Of a stretch of DNA of 64,000 bases, positions 29,984-39,974 are shown piece after piece. Positions within the stretch are counted from its first letter, which is position 1. Each line of letters begins with the position of its first letter. Location of the stretch: the NCBI RefSeq assembly GCF_017163705.1, contig NZ_JAFIWB010000001.1, positions 310,001 to 374,000 on the forward strand, written 5' to 3'. Both the position numbers and the translations under genes were made by a program. Origin of the DNA: Xanthomonas bonasiae. Lineage in GTDB: Bacteria; Pseudomonadota; Gammaproteobacteria; Xanthomonadales; Xanthomonadaceae. A model generated the notes under the pieces. That model worked only from the letters and a program-made list of their open reading frames with translations, was not told where the DNA came from and did not search any database.

Positions 29984-31573
29984 TCAATGCGGGTGCGCGA
30001 TCGGCGGCGACAGCCGCAACAACACCACGCCATGCGCCGCGACCTGCACGTCGCGCAGCTGGCCGGCAGGATGGCTGCCGCCGCGCCACAGATCGCGCCA
30101 ACGGCGTCCGCGCAGCGCGGTGCCGGCATCCTCCGCCGTCAGCGCCACACGATGCGATTGCGCATCGCGATTGAACACGCCGAGCGCGACGCCGCCATCG
30201 GCCAGCGGCTTGCGCCAGATCTCGATCGCGCCGTCCTTGCGCACCGCCCTGCCCTGCACGCCCAGCGCATCCTGGTCGATCGCCAGCACGTCGCGGTTGC
30301 GCAGCAGCGCCAGCGTCGCCGGCGTCATCTGCCGCAGGTCGTTGCCGAGCAGCAACGGCGCCGCCGACAGCGCCCACAGCGCCAGGTGCGTGCGGTACTC
30401 GTCCGCGCTCATGCCGCCGTTGCCGATCTCGAGCATGTCCGGATCGTTCCAGCCGCCAGGCCCGGCGTCGGCGGGATCGCCGTTGCGGTCGAAACCGATC
30501 GAGGCCATCTTCGCGTAGGTGTCCTCGATGTCACCGGTGGTGCGCCACAGATGGCCGCCGACCTCGCGCCCCCACTGGCCGACATGGTCGCGGCCGTACT
30601 GGCACAGGCTGTAGACGATCGGCCGTCCGCTCGCGCGCAGCGCCTGGCCCATCTGCAGGTAGGCGCGGCGCACCTGTTGCGGTTCGCGGAAGATGCCCTC
30701 GCCCGAGCACAGGTCGTACTTGACGTAGTCGACGCCCCAGCCGGCCCAGGTGCGCGCGTCCTGTTCGACGTGGCCGTAGCTGCCGGTGTAGCCGGCGCAG
30801 GTCTTGGGACCGGGCGAGCTGTACAGGCCCAGCTTCAGCCCCTTGCCGTGCACGTAGTCGGCCAGCGCGCGCATGTCGGGAAAACGCGCGTTCGGCTGCA
30901 GCACGCCGTCGCGGTCGCGCTGGCCCTGCCAGCCATCGTCGATGTTGACGTAGACGTAACCGGCATCGCGCAATCCGGAGGCGACCATCGCATCGGCGAT
31001 GCGGCGCACGGTGGCGTCGTCGATGTGTTCGGCGAAGCGGTTCCAGCTGCTCCAACCCAGCGGCGGGGTCTTCGCCAGGCCGTCGACCGGCAGTGCGGCA
31101 TAGGCCGGCAGCGGCGCGACCGGGAACGCCAGCCGTGCCGCATCGGCCTCGCTGCCGCGGCTCGCGCGCACGTCCACCTGCTCGTCCCAGATGCGGCCGG
31201 CCACGTGCAGCTGGCCGTGCTCCAGGGTCGCGGTCCACGGCTGCGCCGGCAGCCGCGGATTGCCGTTGTCGATCTGGAAATGGGCCACGTCGCCGTCGAT
31301 GCGCAGTTGCTGCATCGGCACGTCGCCATACCAATCGGTGGTGATGCTGCCCTGCGCCTGGCCGTCGCGCTGGACGATGCGCAGGTAACGCGGACCGGGA
31401 AACGACGGCCCCTGCGCGATCACCCAGATGCCGTGCAGCGGACTGGCCGGCGCCATCGCCGCGGCCGGCGGCGGCGCGTGCGCGCAGCTGCCGCAGCCAG
31501 CCACGGCGAGTGCGAGCAGGCCGCGCCACAGCCAGCGGCGGGCGGGAAAAGCGAAGCGCGAGCGTGACGCCAT
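29984..31573 (-). CDS. GH27 alpha-galactosidase or beta-L-arabinopyranosidase, exported
   Basis: 529 aa. A lipoprotein-like signal (RGLLALAVAGCGSC) is followed by an extra N-terminal beta domain (about residues 45-165) and the GH27 barrel: PPLGWSSWNRFAEHID, YVYVNIDDGWQ, GLKLGLYSSPGPKTCAGYTG, VDYVKYDLCSGEG with nucleophile Asp287, GGWNDPDMLEIGNGG with acid/base Asp379, and LLLGNDLR. It lies 56 bp after the GH127/146 gene and is probably cotranscribed. Extensins carry alpha-galactose on serine and arabinogalactans carry beta-L-arabinopyranose, both GH27 substrates, so either would fit the locus. Confidence 0.9.
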   Translation of the reverse strand: MASRSRFAFPARRWLWRGLLALAVAGCGSCAHAPPPAAAMAPASPLHGIWVIAQGPSFPGPRYLRIVQRDGQAQGSITTDWYGDVPMQQLRIDGDVAHFQIDNGNPRLPAQPWTATLEHGQLHVAGRIWDEQVDVRASRGSEADAARLAFPVAPLPAYAALPVDGLAKTPPLGWSSWNRFAEHIDDATVRRIADAMVASGLRDAGYVYVNIDDGWQGQRDRDGVLQPNARFPDMRALADYVHGKGLKLGLYSSPGPKTCAGYTGSYGHVEQDARTWAGWGVDYVKYDLCSGEGIFREPQQVRRAYLQMGQALRASGRPIVYSLCQYGRDHVGQWGREVGGHLWRTTGDIEDTYAKMASIGFDRNGDPADAGPGGWNDPDMLEIGNGGMSADEYRTHLALWALSAAPLLLGNDLRQMTPATLALLRNRDVLAIDQDALGVQGRAVRKDGAIEIWRKPLADGGVALGVFNRDAQSHRVALTAEDAGTALRGRRWRDLWRGGSHPAGQLRDVQVAAHGVVLLRLSPPIAHPH

Positions 31574-31629
31574 CGATGGTTCCTTTCAGGGCGCGACGCC
31601 AGCGCCGCCTGCGTGCGTTGCCGCAGCCG

Positions 31630-34050
31630 TCATGCGCGCGCGGCCGGGATCAACCAACCGCCGAACAGCGGCCCGGCGGTATCGCCGTGCTGCGGCTCGA
31701 TGCGGAAGGTCAGCTGCTTGGCGCCGGTCAGCGCCGGCGGCAACGCGTAATCGCGATCGACGAAGTCGATGACCTGGCTGCGGTCCACCTGCACTTCCAC
31801 GGCCAGCTTGCCGTCGATCAGGATGTTGAAGCGGCCCTTGTCGCTGCCCCAGAAACGCAGGCGCAACGCCAGCGGCTGCGCGCTGCCTTTCATCTGGAAC
31901 TCGACGAAGCCCTTGCCGCGCACGTCGCGGCATTGCTGGCGGCGGTAGGCGCCGCCGAAGGACGTATCGCTGCGCAGCTTGTGCGCCTGTTCGGAAGCCT
32001 CGTCGCCGAACTGGATCATGTCCACCGCGGTGGCCTGCAGCGCGGCGCGTTCGGCCTGCTGGCGCGCGCGCCGCGCCGCTTCCTGCGCCCATTGCGCCGG
32101 CGCCATGCGCTTGAAGTACAGCGCGCTGCGGCGGTCGTACTGCGCGTAGAACGGCACGAAGGTCAGCCCCGGCGGCTGCGTGGCGGCGGCCAGGAAATGC
32201 CCGGGCTGCGGCAATTCGGCGAACCCTGCCAAGGGATCGGCCGCGGCCACCAGCGCCGGGTCCGGCGCATCGTAGGGATCGGCGACCGGGCCCAGATCGG
32301 CGGCCAGCGCCAGCGGACCGCGCATCACCACCACCGTATCGGCATCGCCGGCGGCATGCTCCAGGCGCAGCGGCATCGCCAGCTCCAGTTCGATCACGTC
32401 GCCGCTGCGCCACTGCCGCTCCAGCGCCAGGTAGCCATCGGCGGACGTGCCGCGCTGGGCCTTGCCGTTGACGCGCAGCGTGTAGCCGCCCTGGCACCAG
32501 GCCGGCAGCCGCAGCAGCAGGCGGCGCGGCGTGCGTGCGCCGGCGCGGCGCAGTTGCAACCGCACCTTGCCGTTGTCCGGCACGCCGCTGTCCAGCTCCA
32601 GCGCCAGATCGCGCTCGGGCCAATCCAGGGTCGAGGGGATGTACAGATTGACGTAAAGCGAGGCCGCGTCCTGCCAATAGATCGAGTCGCCGAACTGCGC
32701 GTGCGCCTCCATGCCGCTGCCGACGCAGCACCAGAACGAATCGAACTTGTCGGAGAAGCCGCGCTCGCCGCCGCTGATCATCGGCGTCATGTAGGTGAAC
32801 ATGCCGGTGGCCGGATGCTGCGCGGCCATGGTGTGGTTGTGCAGGGTGCGCTCGTAGTAGTCGAAATAGCGTGCCTGCGGCGTCCACTGGTACAGGTGCC
32901 GGGTCAGCTTGAGCATGTTGTAGCTGTTGCAGTGCTCGCAGGTCTGCTCGGTCAGGAACGCGGCGATGGTGTCCGGTTCCTGGAAATACTCGCGGTCGGC
33001 ATTGCCGCCGATCGCGTAGCTGTAGTGGCCGGTCACCGTCTCCCAGAAGAAACGCGCCGCCGCCGCCGCGTCGGCATCGCCGGCGACCTCGAACTGGCGT
33101 GCCTCGCCGATGAACTTGGGCACCTGGGTATTGGCATGGATGTGCGGCAGCTCGTCGCGGCCGGCCGCGGCCGGATCGATCACCTTCTCGTGCCGCAGGC
33201 GCTTGCCCAGCGCGACCCAGCGCTGATCGCCGGTGCGCGCGCCCAGTTCGATGTAGGACTCGTTGAGGCCGCCGAACTCGGTGTCCAGCAGGGTCTGCAT
33301 CTGCGCGTGGTCGAGCGCGTCGAACACCCCGCCCAGATAGCCGGCCAGCGGCAGCAGCACGTGCAGCGCCTGCGCGTTGCCGGCCAGTTCGTGCGCATCG
33401 AGCAGGCCGGCGAACAGTTTGTGCACCGTGTACAGCGGCGACCAGCTGCCATTGAGATTGAACTTGCTGCCCTTGATGACGCCGCGGCGCACCTCTTCGA
33501 ACACTACCTTGCCGTTGTCGATGGCGCCCTTGTCGTTCTTGCGGGTGAGCCCGCCGACGTAGCCGTCCGCGTCCTTGGCCTGCGCACGCGCCAACTCGGC
33601 GACGATGTAGTCGATGCGCTGGCGCAGCACCGCATCGCGGGTCTGCGCATGCATCTTGGCCAGCGCGCTGAGGTAGTGGCCGAGCGTGTGCCCGGCGATG
33701 GTGTCGCCCTCCCAGCCGCCGTAGACCTCACCCTTGGGCGGCAGGCCGGCGTACTGCAGGAAGTTGTGCAGCAGGCGGTCCGGTTCCAGTTCCAGCAGAT
33801 AGCGGCGATTGGTCTGCAGCGAATCCAGGAACAGCGAGGGCTTGAGCGTGACCTGCTTGAGCGGCAGCGCCTGCACGGCACCGGCGCTGGACGCGGCGGC
33901 ATCCAGCGGGAAACGCAGCAATCCCGCGGCCACGGCCAATGCGCTCCATTGCAGGAAACGGCGCCGCGATGGATCCAGCGCCGCCGCAGCGTCCGCGGAC
34001 GCGGTGTGCGCGCAGTGCGCCGTGTGGACATGTCCGGAGCGCGCGCTCAT
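31630..34050 (-). CDS. GH127/GH146-type beta-L-arabinofuranosidase (HypBA1-like), Tat-exported
   Basis: 806 aa from ATG at 34050; a GTG at 34179 would add 43 residues. A twin-arginine signal (SRRRFLQWSALAVAAGLL) lies about 27 residues in. The DUF1680 (alpha/alpha)6 barrel shows YVGGLTRK, YTVHKLFAGLLDAHELAGN and HANTQVPKFIGEARQFEV. Zinc ligands corresponding to the Glu-x-Cys and Cys-Cys of bifidobacterial HypBA1 are Glu372 and Cys374 (CEHCNSYNMLKLTR) and Cys441-Cys442 (FWCCVGSGMEAH), the former of that pair being the predicted nucleophile. The CNSYNMLKLTR string is nearer to the GH146 branch. It should release arabinose from Araf-beta1,2-Araf or Araf-beta-Hyp. Confidence 0.9.
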   Translation of the reverse strand: MSARSGHVHTAHCAHTASADAAAALDPSRRRFLQWSALAVAAGLLRFPLDAAASSAGAVQALPLKQVTLKPSLFLDSLQTNRRYLLELEPDRLLHNFLQYAGLPPKGEVYGGWEGDTIAGHTLGHYLSALAKMHAQTRDAVLRQRIDYIVAELARAQAKDADGYVGGLTRKNDKGAIDNGKVVFEEVRRGVIKGSKFNLNGSWSPLYTVHKLFAGLLDAHELAGNAQALHVLLPLAGYLGGVFDALDHAQMQTLLDTEFGGLNESYIELGARTGDQRWVALGKRLRHEKVIDPAAAGRDELPHIHANTQVPKFIGEARQFEVAGDADAAAAARFFWETVTGHYSYAIGGNADREYFQEPDTIAAFLTEQTCEHCNSYNMLKLTRHLYQWTPQARYFDYYERTLHNHTMAAQHPATGMFTYMTPMISGGERGFSDKFDSFWCCVGSGMEAHAQFGDSIYWQDAASLYVNLYIPSTLDWPERDLALELDSGVPDNGKVRLQLRRAGARTPRRLLLRLPAWCQGGYTLRVNGKAQRGTSADGYLALERQWRSGDVIELELAMPLRLEHAAGDADTVVVMRGPLALAADLGPVADPYDAPDPALVAAADPLAGFAELPQPGHFLAAATQPPGLTFVPFYAQYDRRSALYFKRMAPAQWAQEAARRARQQAERAALQATAVDMIQFGDEASEQAHKLRSDTSFGGAYRRQQCRDVRGKGFVEFQMKGSAQPLALRLRFWGSDKGRFNILIDGKLAVEVQVDRSQVIDFVDRDYALPPALTGAKQLTFRIEPQHGDTAGPLFGGWLIPAARA

Positions 34051-34200
34051 CGGGCACCGCGCGAATGGATGACCACGGGGAACCGAGGGGAAAGGCGAGA
34101 CGGCATTGCTTGCTCCTTTGCGCTTGGCGGCGGCAGGCGCAGGCCCGACCGCGGCCACGAACGGGCGGCCTGTCGCCACTGTGTCATCGATACGTCATCG

Positions 34201-34233
34201 CGTCTTGTCGCCACGGCTGCGCGAACATGCGGA
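34201..34233 (-). promoter_or_regulatory. Shared bipartite motif, site 2
   Basis: TCCGCA (34233-34228), 19 bases, ACAAGACG (34208-34201), upstream of the GH127/146-GH27 pair and 25 bases past the stop of receptor 2. With this site as promoter the GTG at 34179 would have a leader of only about 20 bases, which favours the ATG at 34050. Confidence 0.75.
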
Positions 34234-34257
34234 TTTGTGCCGAATCGCGCCCGCCGC

Positions 34258-37200
34258 TCACAGCGCCAGGCGGATCCCGCCGTAGTACATGCGCCCGATC
34301 ACGTCGTACACGCCGGCGTGGTAGCCCAGCTCGAAGTTGGCGCCGCCCGCCTCCGCCCCCGGCACCCGCGGCGGCGCGCGATCGAACAGATTGCTGACCC
34401 CGCCGAACACTTCCAGCCCCGACTTGAGCCGGTAGTAGCCGGACACGTCGCTGTAGAACACGTTGCCGGTCCACACCTTCTGGTAGTCGGCATCGGTGAT
34501 CTCGGTGCTGTTGCGCATCTTGGAGAAGTGGCGCAGCGACCAGGTCGCGCCGGCATGCGCATTGGACCAGGTGCCGCGCAGCACGCCCTTCCAGGACGGC
34601 GAGCCGAACACGCCGGCGAAGCGGGTGACGTCCTCGGGCTGGTCCGGATCCAGCGTGTAGTCCTGGCGGATCAGGTGCGTGTAGTTCAGGTCGAACGACA
34701 GCGCGCCGGCATTCTGGCCCCAACGCTCCGCCAGGTCGTAGCGGTATTGCGCGAAGAAGTCGACGCCGCGGGTCAGGTAGCGCGACAGGTTGAGCTTCTG
34801 GGTGACCACGTTGAGCAGGTTGCCGTCGGCGTCGCGGCTGACGAAGGAACAGAACTGGTTGTCCAGGGTCGGCGCGTCCACGCACTTGTTGATGATGGTC
34901 TGCGCCGGGAACGAATCGATCGCGCCGCGCAGGTCGATGTTGTAGTAGTCCACCGACAGCGAGAAATCCTTCAGGAAACGCGGACGCAGCACGATGCCGA
35001 CGGTGCGGGTCTTGGCGGTCTCGTTGGCCAGGTCCAGGTTGCCCTTGGTGATGATGTCGCGATACAGCCAGTAGGTGCTCTTGTCCGACGGATTGAGCTG
35101 CGCGCAGTTGGCCGCGGTGTACTGGCTGCGGTCGGTGCGGTAGCGCTGGTTGTAGGTGTTGCACGGATCGGTGATCCACATGCCGCCGATGCTGCTGGCG
35201 GTGTACAGCTCGCCGATGTTGGGCGCGCGCACCGCCTTGCCGTAGGTGCCGCGCAGGGTGATGTCCTGGATCGGCGCCCAGTCGATGCCGAACTTGTTGG
35301 TGACCGTGCGGCCGGCGGTGTTGTAGTCGGACACGCGCACCGCCGCGTCCACGCCCAGGCGCTGCGCGAACAGCCTGTCGGCCAGCAGCGGCAGATGCAG
35401 TTCGCTGTAGAGTTCCTTGACGTCGTACTGCCCGACCAGCGGCAACTGGGTGGTGCCCAGGCTGGCGTCGTAGGCCGGATTGGCCGGATCGTACTGGGCG
35501 ATCGCGCCGATGTCGTTGCGCTCCTTGCGGTACTCGCCGCCGAACGCGATCTGCGCTTCGCCGCCAGGCAGGTCGAACATGCCGCCGGAGGCATAGGCCG
35601 ACAGCACCTGCTGGGTCATGGTGGTGGTGGCCCAGTCCGAGGTGTAGCGCAGGTAGCCGATCTCCTGCGCGGTCAGGCGCTTGAACGGGTTCAACGGCAC
35701 GCAGCCGTTGCCCGGGTCGGTGAGCGTGCTGCGGCAGATCGCGCTGCCGTCGGCGGCGGTGGTGGAATCCACCGCCAGGTAGTAGCGCGTATAGGCCACC
35801 GTATCGATGTCGCGGTTGCGCTGCTCGGTGCGGCCGTAGGAGTAGTACGCGCTGTAGTTCCAGGCGCGGCCGCCCAGGCTGAAGTCGCCTTCCAGGCCGA
35901 CTACGCCCTGCAGCAGCTGGCGCCGGTACTGGCTGCCGCCCTGCCCCAGTTCGTCGTCGAAATGCCGCGCGAAGTAGACCCCGTCGGTGATCGTGCCGCC
36001 GTTGGCCGCGCGCATCTCGTCGGTGATGAACGGGCTGTCGGCCGGCACCGCCTCGCTGCCGAACGCGCTCAGCGCGCGCCACGCCGATTGCGAGGTGGTA
36101 CGCGAATAGCCGACGTTGGCGAAGAAGCGCAGGCTGTCGCTGAAATCGAAATTGAGCGTGGCGCGGCTGGCGAAGCGATCCGACGGCACCGCCAGGTACC
36201 ACGAGTCGTAGCGGCCGCCGTACTCGCCGCCGTCGGTGAGCAGGCTGCCCAGTGCGGTGGACGGATCGGCCAGGCTCACCGGCACGCTGTTGACGTAGCC
36301 GCCCGGGCCGAGCACCGGCGCGCGCAGCTGGCCATCGGCGGTCATCGCATAGTGGCGGCCGCCGAGAATCAGCTGCGCGTCCTCGGCGTTGTTGATGTTG
36401 CGGTTGTTGTCGGAGATCCAGTAGCGCTGGTTGCGGTTGTTGCGCGTGTACATCGGGTAGCCGGTGGCGGTCCACGGACGGTCCTGGCCGGACACCGAAT
36501 CGGGCTCGCGCTCGTAGAAACCATAGACGGTCACGTTGCCGCGGTTGTCGGCGAAATTGTGCCCGAACAGCGCATCGACGCTGTTGCTGCGCATGTCGCC
36601 GCGGCTGGAGATGCCATAGCGCGCGCTGGCGTCCAGGCCCTGGAAATCCTTCTTCAGGATGAAATTGGCCACGCCGGTGACCGCGTCGGCGCCATACAGC
36701 GCCGACGCGCCGCCGGTGATGACTTCCACCCGTTCGACCAGGCTGGAAGGAATATTGCTCACGTCCACCGCCGAGGTGCCCGGGATCGCCGGCACCTGGC
36801 GGCGGCCGTCGACCAGCACCAGGGTGCGTTGGGTCCCCATGCCGCGCAGGTCCAGTGCGTTGATGCCGGGATTGCCGGCCAGGTTGCTGGTCTGGCTGGT
36901 CTGGGTCAGGGCCAGGCTCGGCAGCTGATTGACCACATCGGCGATCTCGGTATAGCCGGCCGCGCGGATCTGCTCGGCGCCGATCACGGTCAGCGGCGTG
37001 GGGCCGTCCAGCGCGTCATTGCGACGGATGCGCGAACCGGTGACGACCACGCTGTCCAGGGTCTTGGCGTCGGCGGCGCTGTCGCTGCCGTCGGCCGCCG
37101 CGGTGGCGCTATCGCGCACGGTGGTCGCCTCCTGCGCCGCCGCCGGCAGCGCGGCGAGCAGCGCCATGCCGATCGCGGCGCACAGCAGCGTGCGCCCGTG

Positions 37201-37260
37201 TCCGCGTCGATCGCGACAGGCGGAGGCCGGAAATGGGGAAGGCAAACGAACGTCGCGCAT
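34258..37260 (-). CDS. TonB-dependent receptor 2 of the glycoprotein locus
   Basis: 1000-aa outer-membrane receptor. Signal (LLCAAIGMALLAALPAAAQ), TonB-box-like TLDSVVVTGSRIRR, plug (IADVVNQLPSLALTQ, INALDLRGMGTQRTLVLVDG, RVEVITGGASALYGADA) and barrel ending YYGGIRLAL. Less like receptors 1 and 3 than they are like each other, so probably a different ligand. Transcribed from its own copy of the shared motif with a 239-base leader that is duplicated before the S9 peptidase gene. Confidence 0.88.
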   Translation of the reverse strand: MRDVRLPSPFPASACRDRRGHGRTLLCAAIGMALLAALPAAAQEATTVRDSATAAADGSDSAADAKTLDSVVVTGSRIRRNDALDGPTPLTVIGAEQIRAAGYTEIADVVNQLPSLALTQTSQTSNLAGNPGINALDLRGMGTQRTLVLVDGRRQVPAIPGTSAVDVSNIPSSLVERVEVITGGASALYGADAVTGVANFILKKDFQGLDASARYGISSRGDMRSNSVDALFGHNFADNRGNVTVYGFYEREPDSVSGQDRPWTATGYPMYTRNNRNQRYWISDNNRNINNAEDAQLILGGRHYAMTADGQLRAPVLGPGGYVNSVPVSLADPSTALGSLLTDGGEYGGRYDSWYLAVPSDRFASRATLNFDFSDSLRFFANVGYSRTTSQSAWRALSAFGSEAVPADSPFITDEMRAANGGTITDGVYFARHFDDELGQGGSQYRRQLLQGVVGLEGDFSLGGRAWNYSAYYSYGRTEQRNRDIDTVAYTRYYLAVDSTTAADGSAICRSTLTDPGNGCVPLNPFKRLTAQEIGYLRYTSDWATTTMTQQVLSAYASGGMFDLPGGEAQIAFGGEYRKERNDIGAIAQYDPANPAYDASLGTTQLPLVGQYDVKELYSELHLPLLADRLFAQRLGVDAAVRVSDYNTAGRTVTNKFGIDWAPIQDITLRGTYGKAVRAPNIGELYTASSIGGMWITDPCNTYNQRYRTDRSQYTAANCAQLNPSDKSTYWLYRDIITKGNLDLANETAKTRTVGIVLRPRFLKDFSLSVDYYNIDLRGAIDSFPAQTIINKCVDAPTLDNQFCSFVSRDADGNLLNVVTQKLNLSRYLTRGVDFFAQYRYDLAERWGQNAGALSFDLNYTHLIRQDYTLDPDQPEDVTRFAGVFGSPSWKGVLRGTWSNAHAGATWSLRHFSKMRNSTEITDADYQKVWTGNVFYSDVSGYYRLKSGLEVFGGVSNLFDRAPPRVPGAEAGGANFELGYHAGVYDVIGRMYYGGIRLAL

Positions 37261-37532
37261 GGACTGTCTCTCGGTTGAGCGGCCTGCACGCAAATCCAGG
37301 CCGCACGACGCCGTGCTCTCGCTGCGCATGGCAGCGAGAACCCGCATCGATCGATGGAGGCCGTGCATCCCCGCACGGCGCAGAATGCGGTGCGCGTGTC
37401 GCGCATCGGAAAAACCGTTGCGCGTCTTCGCGCCCCGGGAAGAACCCGTTGCGCGTCGCTACGCACCGCAACTGCAGAGTTTCACGTCGGCAGGGTCAGC
37501 GTCTTGTGGAAAAACGTCGCCTTTGACGTGGA
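37261..37532 (-). repeat. Leader/promoter block, copy A (upstream of receptor 2)
   Basis: About 240 bases that resemble 39975-40192. Shared plus-strand blocks include GCAGCGAGAACCCGCATCGATC (37329-37350), GGAGGCCGTGCATCC-CGCACGGC, GCATCGG/GCATCGC, and the promoter part GCGTCTTGTG-AAAA--GCGCCTTTGAC. Identity is patchy in the middle. In gene direction the block reads motif, long leader, start codon. Confidence 0.65.
37500..37532 (-). promoter_or_regulatory. Shared bipartite motif, site 3
   Basis: TCCACG (37532-37527), 19 bases, ACAAGACG (37507-37500), upstream of TonB receptor 2. The first box departs from TCCGCA at two positions; the second is invariant. Confidence 0.72.
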
Positions 37533-37610
37533 AATTTGTCGATATGTTGCGATGTGTCGCAGCCACCGCCACATGCCGCGCGCCAGCTCACGCGGGCACG
37601 CGCGCAACCC

Positions 37611-39974
37611 TCAGTGCGCGACGGGCGCCGATGCCGCCGCCTGCCGGTTCCAGTCCGGCGTCGGCGCCTGCTGCAGCCAGCGCACGAAGAAGTCCGCCAG
37701 GCGGCGCCGGCCATAGTCGCCGCCGGCGCCGTGGTCGCCGCCCGGCACCACCAGCAGATCGAAATCCTTGCCGGCCTTGATCAGCCGATCGGCGACCTGG
37801 AAGGTGCTGGCCGGATCGACGTTCTGGTCCATGTCGCCGGTCACCAGCAGCAGATGCCCCTGCAGTCGCGCGGCGTTGTCGACATTGGACGAGGCCGAAT
37901 ACCAAGGCCCGACCGGCCAGCCCATCCATTGCTCGTTCCACCAGATCTTGTCCATGCGGTTGTCGTGGCAGCCGGAATTGGCCACCGCGGCGACGTAGAA
38001 CTCCGGATGGAACAGCAACGCGCCGAGCGCGCTCTGGCCGCCGGCGGAGGTGCCATAGATGCCCACGCCCTGTTCGATCGCGTACCACGGATACTGCCCC
38101 GCCACGGCGCGGTGCCAGGCGATGCGATCGGGGAAACCTGCGTCCTTGAGGTTGCGCCAGGCCACGTCGTGGAACGCGCGCGCGCGGTTGTTGGTGCCCA
38201 TGCCATCGACCTGCGCCACGGCGAAGCCGAGCCCGGTCAGCGCCGGCACGCGCGCGCTGAAGCCCTTGGGCACGAACGAGCCGTGCGGGCCGGCGTAGAT
38301 GTTCTCGACCACGCGGTAACGCTGCTGCGGATCGAGCCCCTGCGGGCGATGGATCACGCCCCAGATCTCGGTCTTGCCGTCGCGGCCGGGCGTATGGAAC
38401 GGCAGCGGCGGCACCCAGCCGGCGGCGCGCAGCCGGGTCAGGTCGGTGCGCTCGACCTGCTGTACCAGCGCGCCATCGTCGCTGCGGCGCAATTCCAGCA
38501 CCGGGCCCAGGTCCACGCGCGAATACAGGTCGAGCAACCAGCGTCCGTCCGGCGACAGCACGACTTCATGGTCGGCCTGCACCGGCGTCAGCGCAGTCAG
38601 CCCGCTGCCGTCCAGACCGATGCGATAGGCGTGACGGTAGTAGGGATCCTCGCCGGGGGTCATGCCCGAAGCGGTGAAATAGATCTGCTGCGCGGTCTCG
38701 TCGACGCGCTCGACCTTGCGCACCACCCACTCGCCGCGCGTGACCTGGCGCGGGGCGCCGCCGCTGCGCGTGTCGTACAGGTACAGCTGCTCCCAGCCGT
38801 CGCGTTCGGAGGCCCACAGGGTGCGCGCGCCATCGGCGAAATCGTGCCGATAGCGTTTGCCGCCGCCTTCGTGGGTGCCGCTGAGATCGGAATACTCGAT
38901 GAAGGTCGGCGAGGTTTCCTCGATCAGGGTGCGTGCCTGCGCGCTGCGTCCGTCCGCCTCGATGACCCGGTAGCGCTGGTGGCCGCGTTCGTTGTACTCA
39001 AAGGTGAAGCCGCTGCCGTCGCTGCGCCACTGCGGCCAGCTCAGCGCGAACGCATTCGGGAACAGCGTCGCCGGCACCGCCGTTGCCTGCCGCGAGGCCA
39101 GGTCGAACAGCACCGGCTGCAACACCGGCAGCGGATCGCCGGGCTTGGCGTAGATCTGCTGGTGCAGCTTGGGCTGCAACTGGTCCGGCGGCGCCGACTC
39201 GATGTAGTACACCGTGCGCAGCGGCGCCGGTTTGACCCGGTAGGCGACCAGCCGGGTCGAGTCCGGCGACCAGGCGATGCTGTCCACCGCGTAGTATTCG
39301 GCGGCGCTGCCATCGTGGCTGAGCGCGACCGGCGCACCGCCGACGGCTGGCGCGACCACCACGTTGCCGGCCTCGACCCAGGCGCGTCGCTTGCCGTCCG
39401 GCGACGCCTGCGCATACGCCGGCCCCTGCTTGAGCGGGATGTTCATGTCGTAGGAATCGGGCGGCAACGCGCCCATCTCGGTGCGCGTGCAACGGTACTG
39501 CGGCAGGTCGCACTGCCAGCGCACGCGATAGCTCTCGAACACCAGCCGATGCGCATCCAGCTTCACCTCGTACAGCTGCAACGCCGCCGCATCGACCGGC
39601 TTGTCGCTGGCCGCGGACATCGCCGCCGCCAGCCGCGCATGATCGAACGCGGGTTCGTTGCGGCCGTCGGCGACCGCGACCCGGCGGTACTCGATCGCCG
39701 GTGCGACACCGCTGCGCGCCAGCGAACGCCGATACAGGAAATGCCCGGCGTCCAACCACACCGGCTGCGACGGCTGGCGGTCGACCAGCGCCTCGTAGCG
39801 GCTGCTCAACGCCTGCGCGCGCTGGTAGTCGTCCGCACTCGGCGTTGCCGCCAGCGCGAGTGCCGGCAGCAGCGACAACGCGGCGATGGCGGCGCAGAAC
39901 GGGCGAGGCGCGTGGCTGCGCGGATCGCGGCGCAGGCGCGCCAGGGAGAGGGGGGTCGAGCGAATGCGTTGCAT
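37611..39974 (-). CDS. S9 family prolyl peptidase (dipeptidyl-peptidase IV-like), exported
   Basis: 787 aa with Sec signal (FCAAIAALSLLPALALA). An N-terminal beta-propeller (DPPIV_N, about residues 80-520: IAWSPDSTRLVAYRVK, LWASERDGWEQLYLYD, DGRWLLDLYSR) caps a C-terminal hydrolase. The catalytic triad is Ser in GIYGTSAGGQSALG (about residue 640), Asp in LLVTGDMDQNVDP (about 714) and His in PGGDHGAGG (about 747). DPP IV-type enzymes remove Xaa-Pro dipeptides; in this locus Xaa-Pro/Hyp peptides from deglycosylated extensin or arabinogalactan protein are natural substrates. It has its own copy of the shared motif at 40160-40192 and is paralogous to the S9 gene at 54529-56859. Confidence 0.9.
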   Translation of the reverse strand: MQRIRSTPLSLARLRRDPRSHAPRPFCAAIAALSLLPALALAATPSADDYQRAQALSSRYEALVDRQPSQPVWLDAGHFLYRRSLARSGVAPAIEYRRVAVADGRNEPAFDHARLAAAMSAASDKPVDAAALQLYEVKLDAHRLVFESYRVRWQCDLPQYRCTRTEMGALPPDSYDMNIPLKQGPAYAQASPDGKRRAWVEAGNVVVAPAVGGAPVALSHDGSAAEYYAVDSIAWSPDSTRLVAYRVKPAPLRTVYYIESAPPDQLQPKLHQQIYAKPGDPLPVLQPVLFDLASRQATAVPATLFPNAFALSWPQWRSDGSGFTFEYNERGHQRYRVIEADGRSAQARTLIEETSPTFIEYSDLSGTHEGGGKRYRHDFADGARTLWASERDGWEQLYLYDTRSGGAPRQVTRGEWVVRKVERVDETAQQIYFTASGMTPGEDPYYRHAYRIGLDGSGLTALTPVQADHEVVLSPDGRWLLDLYSRVDLGPVLELRRSDDGALVQQVERTDLTRLRAAGWVPPLPFHTPGRDGKTEIWGVIHRPQGLDPQQRYRVVENIYAGPHGSFVPKGFSARVPALTGLGFAVAQVDGMGTNNRARAFHDVAWRNLKDAGFPDRIAWHRAVAGQYPWYAIEQGVGIYGTSAGGQSALGALLFHPEFYVAAVANSGCHDNRMDKIWWNEQWMGWPVGPWYSASSNVDNAARLQGHLLLVTGDMDQNVDPASTFQVADRLIKAGKDFDLLVVPGGDHGAGGDYGRRRLADFFVRWLQQAPTPDWNRQAAASAPVAH

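Noticed and set aside
31510-37278. Very long open frame on the plus strand (over 1900 codons)
   Set aside because: It lies opposite the GH127/146, GH27 and TonB receptor genes. Its translation is Arg/Ala/Gly/Val/His-rich with no family, and it is open only because of third-position G+C on the coding strand.
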